Source: Paenibacillus alkalitolerans
Lineage (GTDB): Bacteria; Bacillota; Bacilli; Paenibacillales; YIM-B00363
Length of the DNA stretch: 64,000 bases
NCBI RefSeq assembly: GCF_016482785.1
Contig: NZ_JAEMXM010000007.1
Location: 124,001 to 188,000, forward strand
Direction of reading: 5' to 3'
A model generated the notes under the pieces. The model searched no databases. It was given only the letters and a program-made list of their open reading frames with translations, and had not been told where the DNA came from. This document shows, piece after piece, positions 9,445 to 16,947 of this stretch. Every line of letters begins with the position of its first letter. Within the stretch, counting starts at the first letter, position 1. The position numbers and the translations under genes are program-made.

Positions 9445-11160
9445 GTGCCATTTTTATATATTGAGAATGTGGAGAAGTATGTGGGGGACCGCTTGCTGTT
9501 CAAACAGGAAGGGCGGTTCACCGTCGATAAAGGCGACAGGATCGGCATCATCGGCAGAAACGGGGCGGGAAAATCGACGCTGCTTGCGCTGCTGGCCGGA
9601 CGCCTCGAGCCGGATGCCGGAAGAATTGAAAGATCGTGCACCGTCGCGGAAATGATGCAGCCGGCCGGAAGCCGCGGAGATTGGGAGCAAGTTTGCGGTG
9701 TCAGTGGTGCGGAGACGGATGAATCGTCAGCGGCGGAAGCCGTGAAGCGGTGGCGCGCTCCCGATGAAGAGGCGGCGGCTTCGCACGGCAGCGGCGGCGA
9801 GCGCACCAGGCGCCGCATCGCGCTGCTGTTGAGCAGCGGCGCCGAGCTGCTGATCGCGGACGAACCGACGAGCCACCTTGACCAAGAAGGAACGAAGCTT
9901 CTATTCGACGCGTTCGCCTCCTTCGACGGCGCTGTAATTATTGTATCGCACGAACGGATGCTTCTTGACGCGGTTTGCACTTCCATCATCGAGCTCGATG
10001 AAGGCAGGCTCTCCGTATTCGGCGGCAACTACTCCGATTACAAAATGGAAAAGCAAGCCCGGAAAGCCCGCGAGCAATTCGAATACGAGCAATACGCGAA
10101 AGAGAAAGCGCGGCTGGAATCCGCCATTGTCGAAGCGAAGAACAAATCCAAATCGGTGAAAAAGAAGCCTTCGCGAATGAGCGATAAGGAAGCGCGCTTG
10201 GGCAAAATGAAACGGAATTCCGCTAAAGCCAGACTTGACCGTACAGCCGGAATCCTCGAGCAGCGGCTGAATCAGCTTGAGGAAAGGGAAAAGCCGCGGG
10301 CTGCCGAAGCGCCTCTCTTCGATGTGACGGCTCACGAGCCGTGCAGAAGCAAGCATGTGCTCCGGGTGGAGAACTTGACGGCGGCATTCGGGGAGAAACT
10401 GTTGTTCCGCGAACTGAATCTTCCGGTTAAGCCGGGCATGCGAATCGCGCTGGTCGGCCCGAACGGCTCGGGAAAGACGACGCTGCTGCGCGCCATCGAC
10501 GCCCGCGCCGACGGAATCGCGTACTCTCCGGCTTGCCGAATCGGTTATTTCCGTCAAGACTTATCGCTGCTGGATGAGGAGAAGACGGTGCTTCAGAACG
10601 TAATGTCCACGACGAACTACAACGAAATGCATGTGCGCACCGTTCTCGCCCGCACACTGTTTAAACGCGAGGAGGTCCACAAGCGCGTCGGCGATCTGAG
10701 CGGAGGAGAACGAATCAAAACCGCTCTCGCCAAGCTGTTCCTTGGAGAGTATAACACGCTACTGCTTGATGAACCGACCAACTATTTGGACATCTTTGCG
10801 AGGGAAAGCTTGGAACAAGCGTTGGTCCAGTATCCGGGCATCATCCTGTTTGCCGCGCACGACGAAGCATTCGTCAAGAATGTGGCGACACACGTCCTGA
10901 CGTTGTCGGACGGACGGTGGAGCTTTGCGCCTGCCGGGGCGGATATGCAGGCTGCCGGCGCTTCAGGGGCTTCGGGATCTTCAAAAGTTTCGGGGCCACC
11001 GGACGAAGAAGCGGAAATGGAGCTGCTTCAGGTCGAACGGGCGCTTGCCGAGACAATCGGCAGATTGTCCATGCCGCGCCCGGACGACGACCCGGTGAAA
11101 CTGGACGCAGAGTTCCGGAGCCTGTTGGCCCGCAAGCGCGAGCTGCTGAAGGTTAAGTAA
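9445..11160 (+). CDS. ABC-F ribosomal protection ATPase (antibiotic-resistance type)
   Basis: A soluble protein of 571 residues with two ABC cassettes and no membrane segment, the layout of ABC-F translation factors. Members of the Vga/Lsa/VmlR/Msr group bind the ribosomal E site and dislodge lincosamides, streptogramins A, pleuromutilins or macrolides. First cassette: Walker A GRNGAGKST (37-45), signature GSGGERTRRR, EPTSHLD. Second cassette: GPNGSGKTT (338-346), signature LSGGERIKTALA, EPTNYLD. Between them is a strongly charged helical interdomain linker (about 195-300) rich in Lys/Arg/Glu. The C-terminal extension contains an Ala/Gly/Ser-rich stretch and ends in a coiled-coil-like segment. 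The start is GTG after GGGGAGG. Its long leader supports drug-inducible expression. The drug spectrum cannot be predicted from this reading. Confidence 0.88.
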   Translation: MPFLYIENVEKYVGDRLLFKQEGRFTVDKGDRIGIIGRNGAGKSTLLALLAGRLEPDAGRIERSCTVAEMMQPAGSRGDWEQVCGVSGAETDESSAAEAVKRWRAPDEEAAASHGSGGERTRRRIALLLSSGAELLIADEPTSHLDQEGTKLLFDAFASFDGAVIIVSHERMLLDAVCTSIIELDEGRLSVFGGNYSDYKMEKQARKAREQFEYEQYAKEKARLESAIVEAKNKSKSVKKKPSRMSDKEARLGKMKRNSAKARLDRTAGILEQRLNQLEEREKPRAAEAPLFDVTAHEPCRSKHVLRVENLTAAFGEKLLFRELNLPVKPGMRIALVGPNGSGKTTLLRAIDARADGIAYSPACRIGYFRQDLSLLDEEKTVLQNVMSTTNYNEMHVRTVLARTLFKREEVHKRVGDLSGGERIKTALAKLFLGEYNTLLLDEPTNYLDIFARESLEQALVQYPGIILFAAHDEAFVKNVATHVLTLSDGRWSFAPAGADMQAAGASGASGSSKVSGPPDEEAEMELLQVERALAETIGRLSMPRPDDDPVKLDAEFRSLLARKRELLKVK

Positions 11161-11252
11161 GTTGAATGGAACTGTCGCGATGCTGCTGTGAACAGCGTTC
11201 CACGAGCCGGCGTATCTTCGCGACCATGTCCTCGGCGTGCCACCTTCTGTCC

Positions 11253-11585
11253 TTAAGCTCTAAAACTGACCTTATTAATGGAAATAGAGTCAATTTTTCA
11301 CCCTATCCATGCCCGGTCATCCCGGAACCTGGCCTGTAAGCTCAAAAACTGAACTTATTAATGCACGTAGGGTCAATTTTTGACCCTATCCATGCCCGGT
11401 CATCCCGGAACCTGGCCTGTAAGCTCAAAAACTGAACTTATTAATGCACGTAGGGTCAATTTTTGACCCTATCCATGCCCGGTCATCCCGGAACCTGGCC
11501 TGTAAGCTCAAAAACTGACCTTATTAATGCACGTAGGGTCAATTTTTGACCCTATCCGTGCTCGGCCATTCCGACACCTGGATAC
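11253..11585. repeat. four tandem copies of an 83-bp palindrome-containing unit
   Basis: The motif CTCaAAAACTGA starts at 11258, 11341, 11424 and 11507, exactly 83 bp apart each time. Copies 2 and 3 look identical. Copy 1 differs at several positions (for example CTCTAAAACTG and TAGAGTCA) and copy 4 diverges at its 3' end. Each of copies 2-4 has a perfect 9-bp inverted repeat, TAGGGTCAA-TTT-TTGACCCTA. The block AAAAACTGACCTTA in the same unit is a near-complement of the right arm, so longer foldbacks are possible. It lies between the ABC-F gene and the coiled-coil gene and encodes nothing credible. Confidence 0.9.
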
Positions 11586-11764
11586 GTCAGGAAGTTTGAG
11601 GGTGCTGGCAGGTCTATCCATCGGAACGATCTATGAAAAATATGTATTTTGTTTTGATAGAGGACGCAGCCCAAGCGAAGGCGCGGGAGGAATATATCCT
11701 AAAGGTGCTTGATCTACAACAGTTTCGTTGGAACTACTCTTTAGCGGCAATACCGAGAATATGC

Positions 11765-11801
11765 AAAAAAGGGCTGCCCCAAGTGAATTTGGGTGCAGCT
11801 C
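11765..11801 (-). terminator. intrinsic terminator of the coiled-coil gene
   Basis: On the minus strand GAGCTGC-A-CCCAA, loop, TTGGGGCAGCCC is followed by TTTTTT (11770-11765). It begins seven bases after the stop at 11808-11810, which supports that stop as the real end of the neighbouring gene. Confidence 0.85.
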
Positions 11802-11807
11802 TTTCAT

Positions 11808-12141
11808 TTAAGATCTCTCGCTCAAGTAATTGACACGGTCCATCGTCACATCCAAATCGGTTTCGAATGCTCTCAGCGTGCGCTGGAAACTGTTGAAATT
11901 GCGGCGCGTTTCCTCTTTGAAATCGGAAAGTTCGCTCTTTAACGCTCCGACCCGCCGCTTCCAACCGGTCCATGCTGAATTCGAGCTTATCCATTCTGGA
12001 CTCAAGTTTATCGATCCTCGATTGCAGCCGATCCATCCCGGACTCTAATCCGCTTACCCGCTCCGTCAACGCATCGAGTTTCGCATTAGTCATTTGCTGT
12101 TTTTCAAGAATCGCCTGCAACATGGACTTCAACTCAACCAT
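11808..12141 (-). pseudogene. coiled-coil protein gene interrupted by a +1 frameshift
   Basis: The first frame from ATG 12141 encodes MVELKSMLQAILEKQQ and then heptad repeats (LESGMDRLQSRIDKLESRMDK), a parallel coiled coil typical of small Bacilli proteins of unknown role. Around 11955-11962 (GCGGCGGGTCGGAGCG on the minus strand) the coding signal moves by one base. It continues as LKSELSDFKEETRRNF and ends VNYLSERS at 11808, directly before a terminator. Left in its first frame the protein would run to 11734 through that terminator with no coiled-coil character. One extra base (or two missing) explains this. A sequencing error, a recent mutation or a recoding event are all possible; I see no classic slippery site. 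Confidence 0.7.
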
Positions 12142-12174
12142 ATCCCGTTCCCTCCCCGATTAAAACCGATTATA

Positions 12175-12624
12175 TCATATCTCGCTCCGGCTGAGCGCTC
12201 TTAGTACCAAGTCCCGCGCATCGTTGGTTTCATATCTCGAATCCGTCTTCACGATCCTCACTACGATGAATCCTTCACCCTCCAATCTCTCTTTCCGTTC
12301 CAACAGCTCGGAATACTCCGCGGCGGAGAGCTGCAAGTTACAGCTTCTGTAATCAAGCACTTCAAAGACGATAGGGCGCTTGGTTTTACGGGCGCGATGA
12401 TACACAAAGTAGGTGCAATAATCCCGGGGCGTGTAACCTTCCAATGGAAACCCCGCCTCAAGGTGCGTAAAGTCATAATGTGAAACGCGCCCCCATATTT
12501 CCTCCAGAAACCATACTTCTTCAGGCGTCAAATACGGCCAATCCCGTCCGCATTCCTCCGAAATCTTTCGTTCGCATTGCCCCATAAATGCCGCCAACTT
12601 AGGATGATACCCGCCAAACCGCAT
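12175..12624 (-). CDS. conserved-looking hypothetical protein, 149 aa
   Basis: I do not recognise the family. The start ATG 12624 is well supported by AAGGAGG eight bases upstream. The protein has no signal peptide or membrane helix. Its N-terminal half is acidic and aromatic (PYLTPEEVWFLEEIWGRV). The C-terminal half alternates beta-like and helical segments (RPIVFEVLDYRSC, then EYSELLERKERL, then FIVVRIVK), which would fit a small alpha/beta domain. The E...D/K spacing there is faintly nuclease-like, but not enough to claim. It lies between the Mrp-like gene's terminator and the coiled-coil gene, both on the same strand. Confidence 0.65.
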   Translation of the reverse strand: MRFGGYHPKLAAFMGQCERKISEECGRDWPYLTPEEVWFLEEIWGRVSHYDFTHLEAGFPLEGYTPRDYCTYFVYHRARKTKRPIVFEVLDYRSCNLQLSAAEYSELLERKERLEGEGFIVVRIVKTDSRYETNDARDLVLRALSRSEI

Positions 12625-12648
12625 ACCATGCTCCTCCTTCGCGAACGC

Positions 12649-12683
12649 AAAAAAGCCCCGCAGCCGGTTAAGGCTTACGGGGC
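12649..12683 (-). terminator. intrinsic terminator after the Mrp/SalA-like gene
   Basis: GCCCCG (12655-12660) pairs with CGGGGC (12678-12683). On the minus strand the stem is followed by TTTTTT (12654-12649). It sits only a few bases before the ribosome binding site of the 12175-12624 gene. Confidence 0.85.
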
Positions 12684-12713
12684 GTGCTTCGCCACAATGT
12701 TTCTCTCATTATA

Positions 12714-13787
12714 TCACAAAGCAGGAATGCGATCAAGCGTTCGCAAACAACCAATCAACTCTCCCGCGATCTTCGCAAACAGCCGCCCTGCTTGGCTCGT
12801 TTCACGAAACAGAGAAGTTCCCTCCACATATAAATCCGGCCTTTCTTCGTAAGGAGCTTCGAGAGGAATTTTGGCCAACAGCCTTGCATTCAACTCCATG
12901 GCCAAGCGCTCCCCGCCGCCGGTGCCGAAAATAGGTATTTTCTCGCCGCCGACCGCCATGTAGGACATATTCTCAATGATCCCCACGATGTCATGCTTCG
13001 TTTTCCTGGCCAGCTCTCCCGCTCTCGCCGCAACGTGAACCGCGTTGGCGTGCGGCGTCGTGACGATAATCTCCTTGCTGAGCGGAATAATGGAATGCAA
13101 GTCCAACGGAATGTCGCCTGTCCCCGGTGGCAAATCGATCAGCATATAATCCAATTCTCCCCATTTCACCAGCGTAAAGAAAGTGCGCAGCATCTTGCCC
13201 AACTGCGGTCCGCGCCAGATGACCGGAGCGTTATCTTCGCTGAAGAAGCCCATCGACACTAGTTTCACCTCGAAAGCTTCAATCGGAACGACCATATTCC
13301 CATCCAATTCGGAACGCTCCCGTATCCCCATAATCGCCGGTATGCTGTAGCCGTAAATGTCGGCATCAAGCAGCCCGACCTTCTTTCCTTTCGCCGCCAA
13401 AGCTCTGGCTAAATTCGCCGTAACGGTCGATTTGCCGACGCCACCCTTCCCGCTTGCGACGGAAATGAATATTGTATCTTTGCCGACAGCAATCTCGGGA
13501 GGCTCGTTCCGAGCTGCACTTGAGACAGGTCCGGATCTTTCGCGCTCGGTCATCGATCTGAACCGGATATGTACACTGTCGATTCCGATACCTCGCAAAG
13601 CTCGCTCGGTCTCTTCTTTTAGCCGGCCCGTTTCAGAATCGTTGCGGCTCGATACCGACATCGACATATAAACTCCCTTTTCTTTAATCACTATGTCTCT
13701 TACGAGATTCGACTCCGTCATGCGTCGTTTCGATCCCGGCTCCTCCAAGTGGCGCAAAGCGTCAAGAACGGCCTGTTTCGTTATCAT
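12714..13787 (-). CDS. Mrp/NBP35-family P-loop ATPase, SalA-like
   Basis: A 357-residue cytoplasmic ATPase of the ApbC/Mrp group, most of which carry Fe-S clusters to target proteins. Residues 1-80 resemble the MIP18-like (DUF59) N-terminal domain. The deviant Walker A SGKGGVGKST follows near 110, then the switch DADIYGYSIP, VIWRGP and DLPPGTGD. The pair of cysteines that binds the transferred cluster in Mrp proteins (CPxC after ENMSY) is absent: here the text reads ENMSYMAVGGEKIPIFGTGGG. B. subtilis SalA, a regulator, lacks it too and shows the same SMGFFxEENAP-type segment. A SalA-like role is therefore at least as likely as Fe-S transfer. The start ATG follows GGGAGGTG. It lies 37 bp after the ABC ATPase gene with no terminator between, so read-through from that operon is possible. 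Confidence 0.85.
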   Translation of the reverse strand: MITKQAVLDALRHLEEPGSKRRMTESNLVRDIVIKEKGVYMSMSVSSRNDSETGRLKEETERALRGIGIDSVHIRFRSMTERERSGPVSSAARNEPPEIAVGKDTIFISVASGKGGVGKSTVTANLARALAAKGKKVGLLDADIYGYSIPAIMGIRERSELDGNMVVPIEAFEVKLVSMGFFSEDNAPVIWRGPQLGKMLRTFFTLVKWGELDYMLIDLPPGTGDIPLDLHSIIPLSKEIIVTTPHANAVHVAARAGELARKTKHDIVGIIENMSYMAVGGEKIPIFGTGGGERLAMELNARLLAKIPLEAPYEERPDLYVEGTSLFRETSQAGRLFAKIAGELIGCLRTLDRIPAL

Positions 13788-13824
13788 AAAAGTCCACCTC
13801 CCGAATTACACTAGAATCCATCAG

Positions 13825-14595
13825 CTAGATGGCAGTCTGTGTATGATTGGCATCAAGTCCCATGGAGGCAAATATCTGCGCTCGAATATGCAAATATTGT
13901 TCGCCTGTCCGGCTGCGCGGCCTGGAGATCGGCACGGGCACCACTTCCTTGATGCGGCCGGGGCGCACAGTCATGATAATGATGCGGTCGGACAAATACA
14001 ACGCCTCCTCTATATCATGCGTAACGAAGACGACCGTAATTTTCTCCAGCTGCCATATTTTCATAAGTTCTTCCTGCATTTTCAGCCTTGTTAAGGCATC
14101 CAATGCGCCGAACGGTTCATCCATCAGCAAAACTTCCGGTTTCAAGCAGAGCGAGCGGGCGATAGCCACCCGCTGCTTCATGCCGCCCGAGATTTGCTCC
14201 GGATAAAGATCAGCCGCTTGCGATAGCTCCATCAGTCTCAAATAATAGTCGGTTATTTCCTTTCGTTCCTTCCTCGAAATTCCTTTCATTTCCAAACCGA
14301 ACGCAATGTTTTGACGAACAGTCCGCCAAGGAAACAGACCGAAATCCTGAAATACAAAGCCCCTGTCGGGATCGGGACGTGTAACCGGCTTTCCTCCGCA
14401 TAAAATCCGGCCTGCGTCCGCTTGTTCGATACCCGCGATCAATCGGAGCAGCGTGCTTTTGCCGCAGCCTGAAGGTCCCAGCAAGCAAACAAACTCTCCC
14501 TGCTCGACGGTCGCATTGATAAGCTGCAAAGCTTGAACTTGAGAATCCGCTCCCGTTAGATAATGCTTGGAAACATCTACGATTTCCAACTCCAT
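13825..14595 (-). CDS. ABC transporter ATPase, sulfonate/nitrate/taurine type
   Basis: A 256-residue cytoplasmic ATPase of the SsuB/TauB/NrtD group. Walker A GPSGCGKST is at 40-48, the Q-loop at FQDFGLFPW, the signature ISGGMKQR at 135-142, Walker B at LLMDEPFGALD and the switch His in VTHDIEEALYLSD. It energises the permease encoded 16 bp upstream and is the last gene of the operon 18631-13825. Substrate preference comes from the lipoprotein, not this subunit. Confidence 0.9.
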   Translation of the reverse strand: MELEIVDVSKHYLTGADSQVQALQLINATVEQGEFVCLLGPSGCGKSTLLRLIAGIEQADAGRILCGGKPVTRPDPDRGFVFQDFGLFPWRTVRQNIAFGLEMKGISRKERKEITDYYLRLMELSQAADLYPEQISGGMKQRVAIARSLCLKPEVLLMDEPFGALDALTRLKMQEELMKIWQLEKITVVFVTHDIEEALYLSDRIIIMTVRPGRIKEVVPVPISRPRSRTGEQYLHIRAQIFASMGLDANHTQTAI

Positions 14596-14611
14596 CGCAC
14601 GTCACCGCCCC

Positions 14612-15463
14612 TTATACGGTCTTCCACTTAACGAACAGCTTCTCGATCACTCTGATGACAGCCGAAAATACGTAGCCCAATAAACCGATCGTGAACATGC
14701 CGACGATCGATTCTTCGTATTGCATGAGATGATACGCTTCCCATGTATAGTAGCCGACGCCGTATTGCCCCGCCATCATCTCGGCCGTAATGACGGCCAT
14801 CCAGGACGCTCCAACACCGACGGTAAGCGCGGAAAAAATACCAGGGGCCGCAGCCGGCAGGTACACCTTCCATACCGCTTTGCTTGGCGGACAACCCAGA
14901 CATCTGGAAGCGTTGATCAGCACCGGAGAAACACGTTTGACGGCATTGCGGGTGCTGATGAGTATCGGGAAAAATGCGCCGATAAACGTAATGAATACAA
15001 TTCCCCCTTCAATCGTTGAAAACAAAAGCATCGTAACGGGCAAAAAAGCGATCAGCGGAATCGGACGAAATATTTCAAGCGTCGGGAACAAGGAATCATT
15101 CGCCTTACTCGATAATCCGATCCAAACACCTAATAGCACGCCGAAGATCAAACCAAGCACGATCCCCAGCGTGACCCGGTACAAGCTGTACAGCATATCC
15201 ACATAATAATGTCCGCTGACGGCGACTTCTTTCCACTTCTGAAGAACCTCTAACGGAGAAGGCAAGTTGCCGAATTGCAATGGCCACATGAAGTTGATTG
15301 CGGACAAAACATGCCATAAGACTAAAAATGCGGCCACCGACCCTACACGCAGCGTATATTTCCCAAAGTTTTCATAGAGTTTCCTTTGATAAGGCGTTTT
15401 TCGCCCAATTGCCGAAAGAGCTTCTTTCTCCTGCAGAGCTGTCGTAACACCCACGGATTCCAT
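14612..15463 (-). CDS. ABC transporter permease, SsuC/TauC type
   Basis: A 283-residue integral membrane protein with about six hydrophobic segments. The BPD_transp_1 coupling loop (GCPPSKAVWKVYLPAAAPGI, residues about 194-213) docks on the ATPase. The N-terminal 45 residues are cytoplasmic and charged. It lies between the lipoprotein gene and the ATPase gene with short gaps, as in ssuACB-type operons. Confidence 0.9.
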   Translation of the reverse strand: MESVGVTTALQEKEALSAIGRKTPYQRKLYENFGKYTLRVGSVAAFLVLWHVLSAINFMWPLQFGNLPSPLEVLQKWKEVAVSGHYYVDMLYSLYRVTLGIVLGLIFGVLLGVWIGLSSKANDSLFPTLEIFRPIPLIAFLPVTMLLFSTIEGGIVFITFIGAFFPILISTRNAVKRVSPVLINASRCLGCPPSKAVWKVYLPAAAPGIFSALTVGVGASWMAVITAEMMAGQYGVGYYTWEAYHLMQYEESIVGMFTIGLLGYVFSAVIRVIEKLFVKWKTV

Positions 15464-15489
15464 CAGCGACTCCTCCGTCCATTTATAAA

Positions 15490-16638
15490 TTAAAACTCCA
15501 ACCCGTCGATATAGTCCGACTTCCGTTGCTCATCCGTCAGATAAGGTTTTCCGGCCGAAGAGGCCGCTTCCTCCAGATAGCTCACATCTATGAACTTTTC
15601 AACGTCCAGTTCTTTCTCCACCTTCCCGATCGAGCGTAAAAATTCAATGCTCCCTTTCAATGTTTCAATATCCCTATCATAGACTGCGGCATCGAAACGG
15701 ATCGTCTTTGTAAGCTTCATGCAAACTTCAAGCGGAAATCCGCTCTCCTGCGCGAAAATGTCCGCCGCCTCCGCCGGATTTTCCCGTATGAACTCATGGC
15801 TTTCGAACAACGCTTTGATGAAAGCGACGGTATATGCTTTATTCTCATTAACCCAGTCCAGATTGGCTACAACGCCGTCCAAATAATCGATTTTTGTCTC
15901 CGCCCCGTCATACAGCACCTTAGCGGTATCCTTATGCATGATGAGGCTGGGATAAGGCTCCCAGGTGGAATGTGCGGCAATTTTATTTTGCTCGACGCTT
16001 TGCATGCCCACCGTCACGCTTTGATCGACGATTTTCACTTTATCCGTAAGATCGTTCTGTTTCAAAGCGTCCAGAAGCATGCGGTGAGCGCTGCTTCCGA
16101 TCGGCGTGGAGACCGTCCGGCCGGCCAACTCCTTAATATCTTTCAAATCGCTGTCCTTCGGGACGATGACCGCTTGATTGACGCCCATCACTCCTTTGCC
16201 GTCAAACGCCAAAAACACGGACCGGTAGTTGTCTTGCGTCAAGCCCTTCATGCCGTTAAGAAGCAGAGGCAAATCGCCCATAAAGGCCATCTGTATTTTC
16301 CCGCCGATCATGTTGTTGTTCAATACCGCACCGGCCGGAGCGTCGAACCATTGCACCTCGAAAGCCGTATCGGGCTCGGCTTCCTTCAGATGCTTCTCGT
16401 ACAGCTTGTTGTGCTTCATGATCAGCGCCCCCCAGGTTTGGGCAGTTGGACTTTGATAACCGACGGTAATTTTGACCGTCTTGGAAGGAGCTCCGGATGC
16501 GCTTGCCGCAGCCGATGAGTCCGAAGTGAGCGCGGATTTGTCTCCTTCGCTTCCTGCAGCCGGGTCCGCCGCCGAGCAGCCGGCAAAAGCCGAAAGCAGC
16601 AGGATGCATATGGCGATAACAGACATTTTTTTGGCCAT
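15490..16638 (-). CDS. substrate-binding lipoprotein of the sulfonate/nitrate-type ABC transporter
   Basis: A 382-residue periplasmic-binding-fold (type II, NMT1/SsuA-like) protein. A signal peptide ends in the lipobox LSAFAGC, so it is anchored to the outer face of the membrane. A Ser/Ala-rich linker follows, then KITVGYQSPTAQTWGALI. The frame opens at 16647, but the ATG there directly abuts AAAGGAG; ATG 16638, nine bases after it, is preferred. The mature domain is clearly related to residues 60-390 of the cytoplasmic regulator at 18877-20052 (shared GYQS, LAFDGK, IVPK, TVST, WEPY and DW blocks). The ligand is unknown. Sulfonates, nitrate, taurine, thiamine precursors and aromatic acids are all used by this fold. 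Confidence 0.9.
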   Translation of the reverse strand: MAKKMSVIAICILLLSAFAGCSAADPAAGSEGDKSALTSDSSAAASASGAPSKTVKITVGYQSPTAQTWGALIMKHNKLYEKHLKEAEPDTAFEVQWFDAPAGAVLNNNMIGGKIQMAFMGDLPLLLNGMKGLTQDNYRSVFLAFDGKGVMGVNQAVIVPKDSDLKDIKELAGRTVSTPIGSSAHRMLLDALKQNDLTDKVKIVDQSVTVGMQSVEQNKIAAHSTWEPYPSLIMHKDTAKVLYDGAETKIDYLDGVVANLDWVNENKAYTVAFIKALFESHEFIRENPAEAADIFAQESGFPLEVCMKLTKTIRFDAAVYDRDIETLKGSIEFLRSIGKVEKELDVEKFIDVSYLEEAASSAGKPYLTDEQRKSDYIDGLEF

Positions 16639-16710
16639 GACCGGCATCTCCTTTCACTCTTCAACCTCCGGCAATTTCACCTCAAAGCCGAAGGTCGAAG
16701 AGCTCCTGTT

Positions 16711-16947
16711 TTATCTAACCAAATACGGAATGTTCACCTTCACGGCATCTACCGGACAATCCACCTCACAGGGCGTGCAATACCAGCATTCGTCATATTT
16801 CATATACGCCTTTTTGTTTTCATCCAGCGCCAGGATTCCCATCGGGCATACTTGAACGCATATATCGCAGCCGATGCATTTGTCCTTGTCGATAATGACA
16901 CCCGCTTCCACTCTTTGCCCGATCATATTGGAAGAGAAATTATTCAT
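16711..16947 (-). CDS. two-[4Fe-4S] ferredoxin, partner of the flavoprotein
   Basis: A 78-residue electron carrier with two complete cluster motifs: Cys24, 27, 30, 34 (CIGCDICVQVCP) and Cys54, 57, 60, 64 (CWYCTPCEVDCP). The Trp/Tyr inside the second motif and the short C-terminal tail recall the ferredoxin core of AprB, the beta subunit of adenylylsulfate reductase, without AprB's long tail. Its first codons overlap the end of the flavoprotein gene by 8 bp, so the two are translationally coupled and very probably form one enzyme. Confidence 0.9.
   Translation of the reverse strand: MNNFSSNMIGQRVEAGVIIDKDKCIGCDICVQVCPMGILALDENKKAYMKYDECWYCTPCEVDCPVDAVKVNIPYLVR

Larger units (their letters stand above)
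11161..11807. other. intergenic stretch with repeat array, no convincing gene
   Basis: Apart from the 83-bp repeats (11253-11585) and the terminator at 11765-11801 I see nothing here. A short frame at 11633-11833 has no ribosome binding site and runs through the terminator of the opposite gene. Confidence 0.6.

Noticed and set aside
11253-11585. CRISPR array
   Set aside because: The units are contiguous 83-bp repeats with no variable spacers and no cas genes nearby; the same holds for 27159-27490.
11633-11833. 66-codon plus-strand frame before the coiled-coil gene
   Set aside because: No ribosome binding site, and it reads through the opposite gene's terminator.
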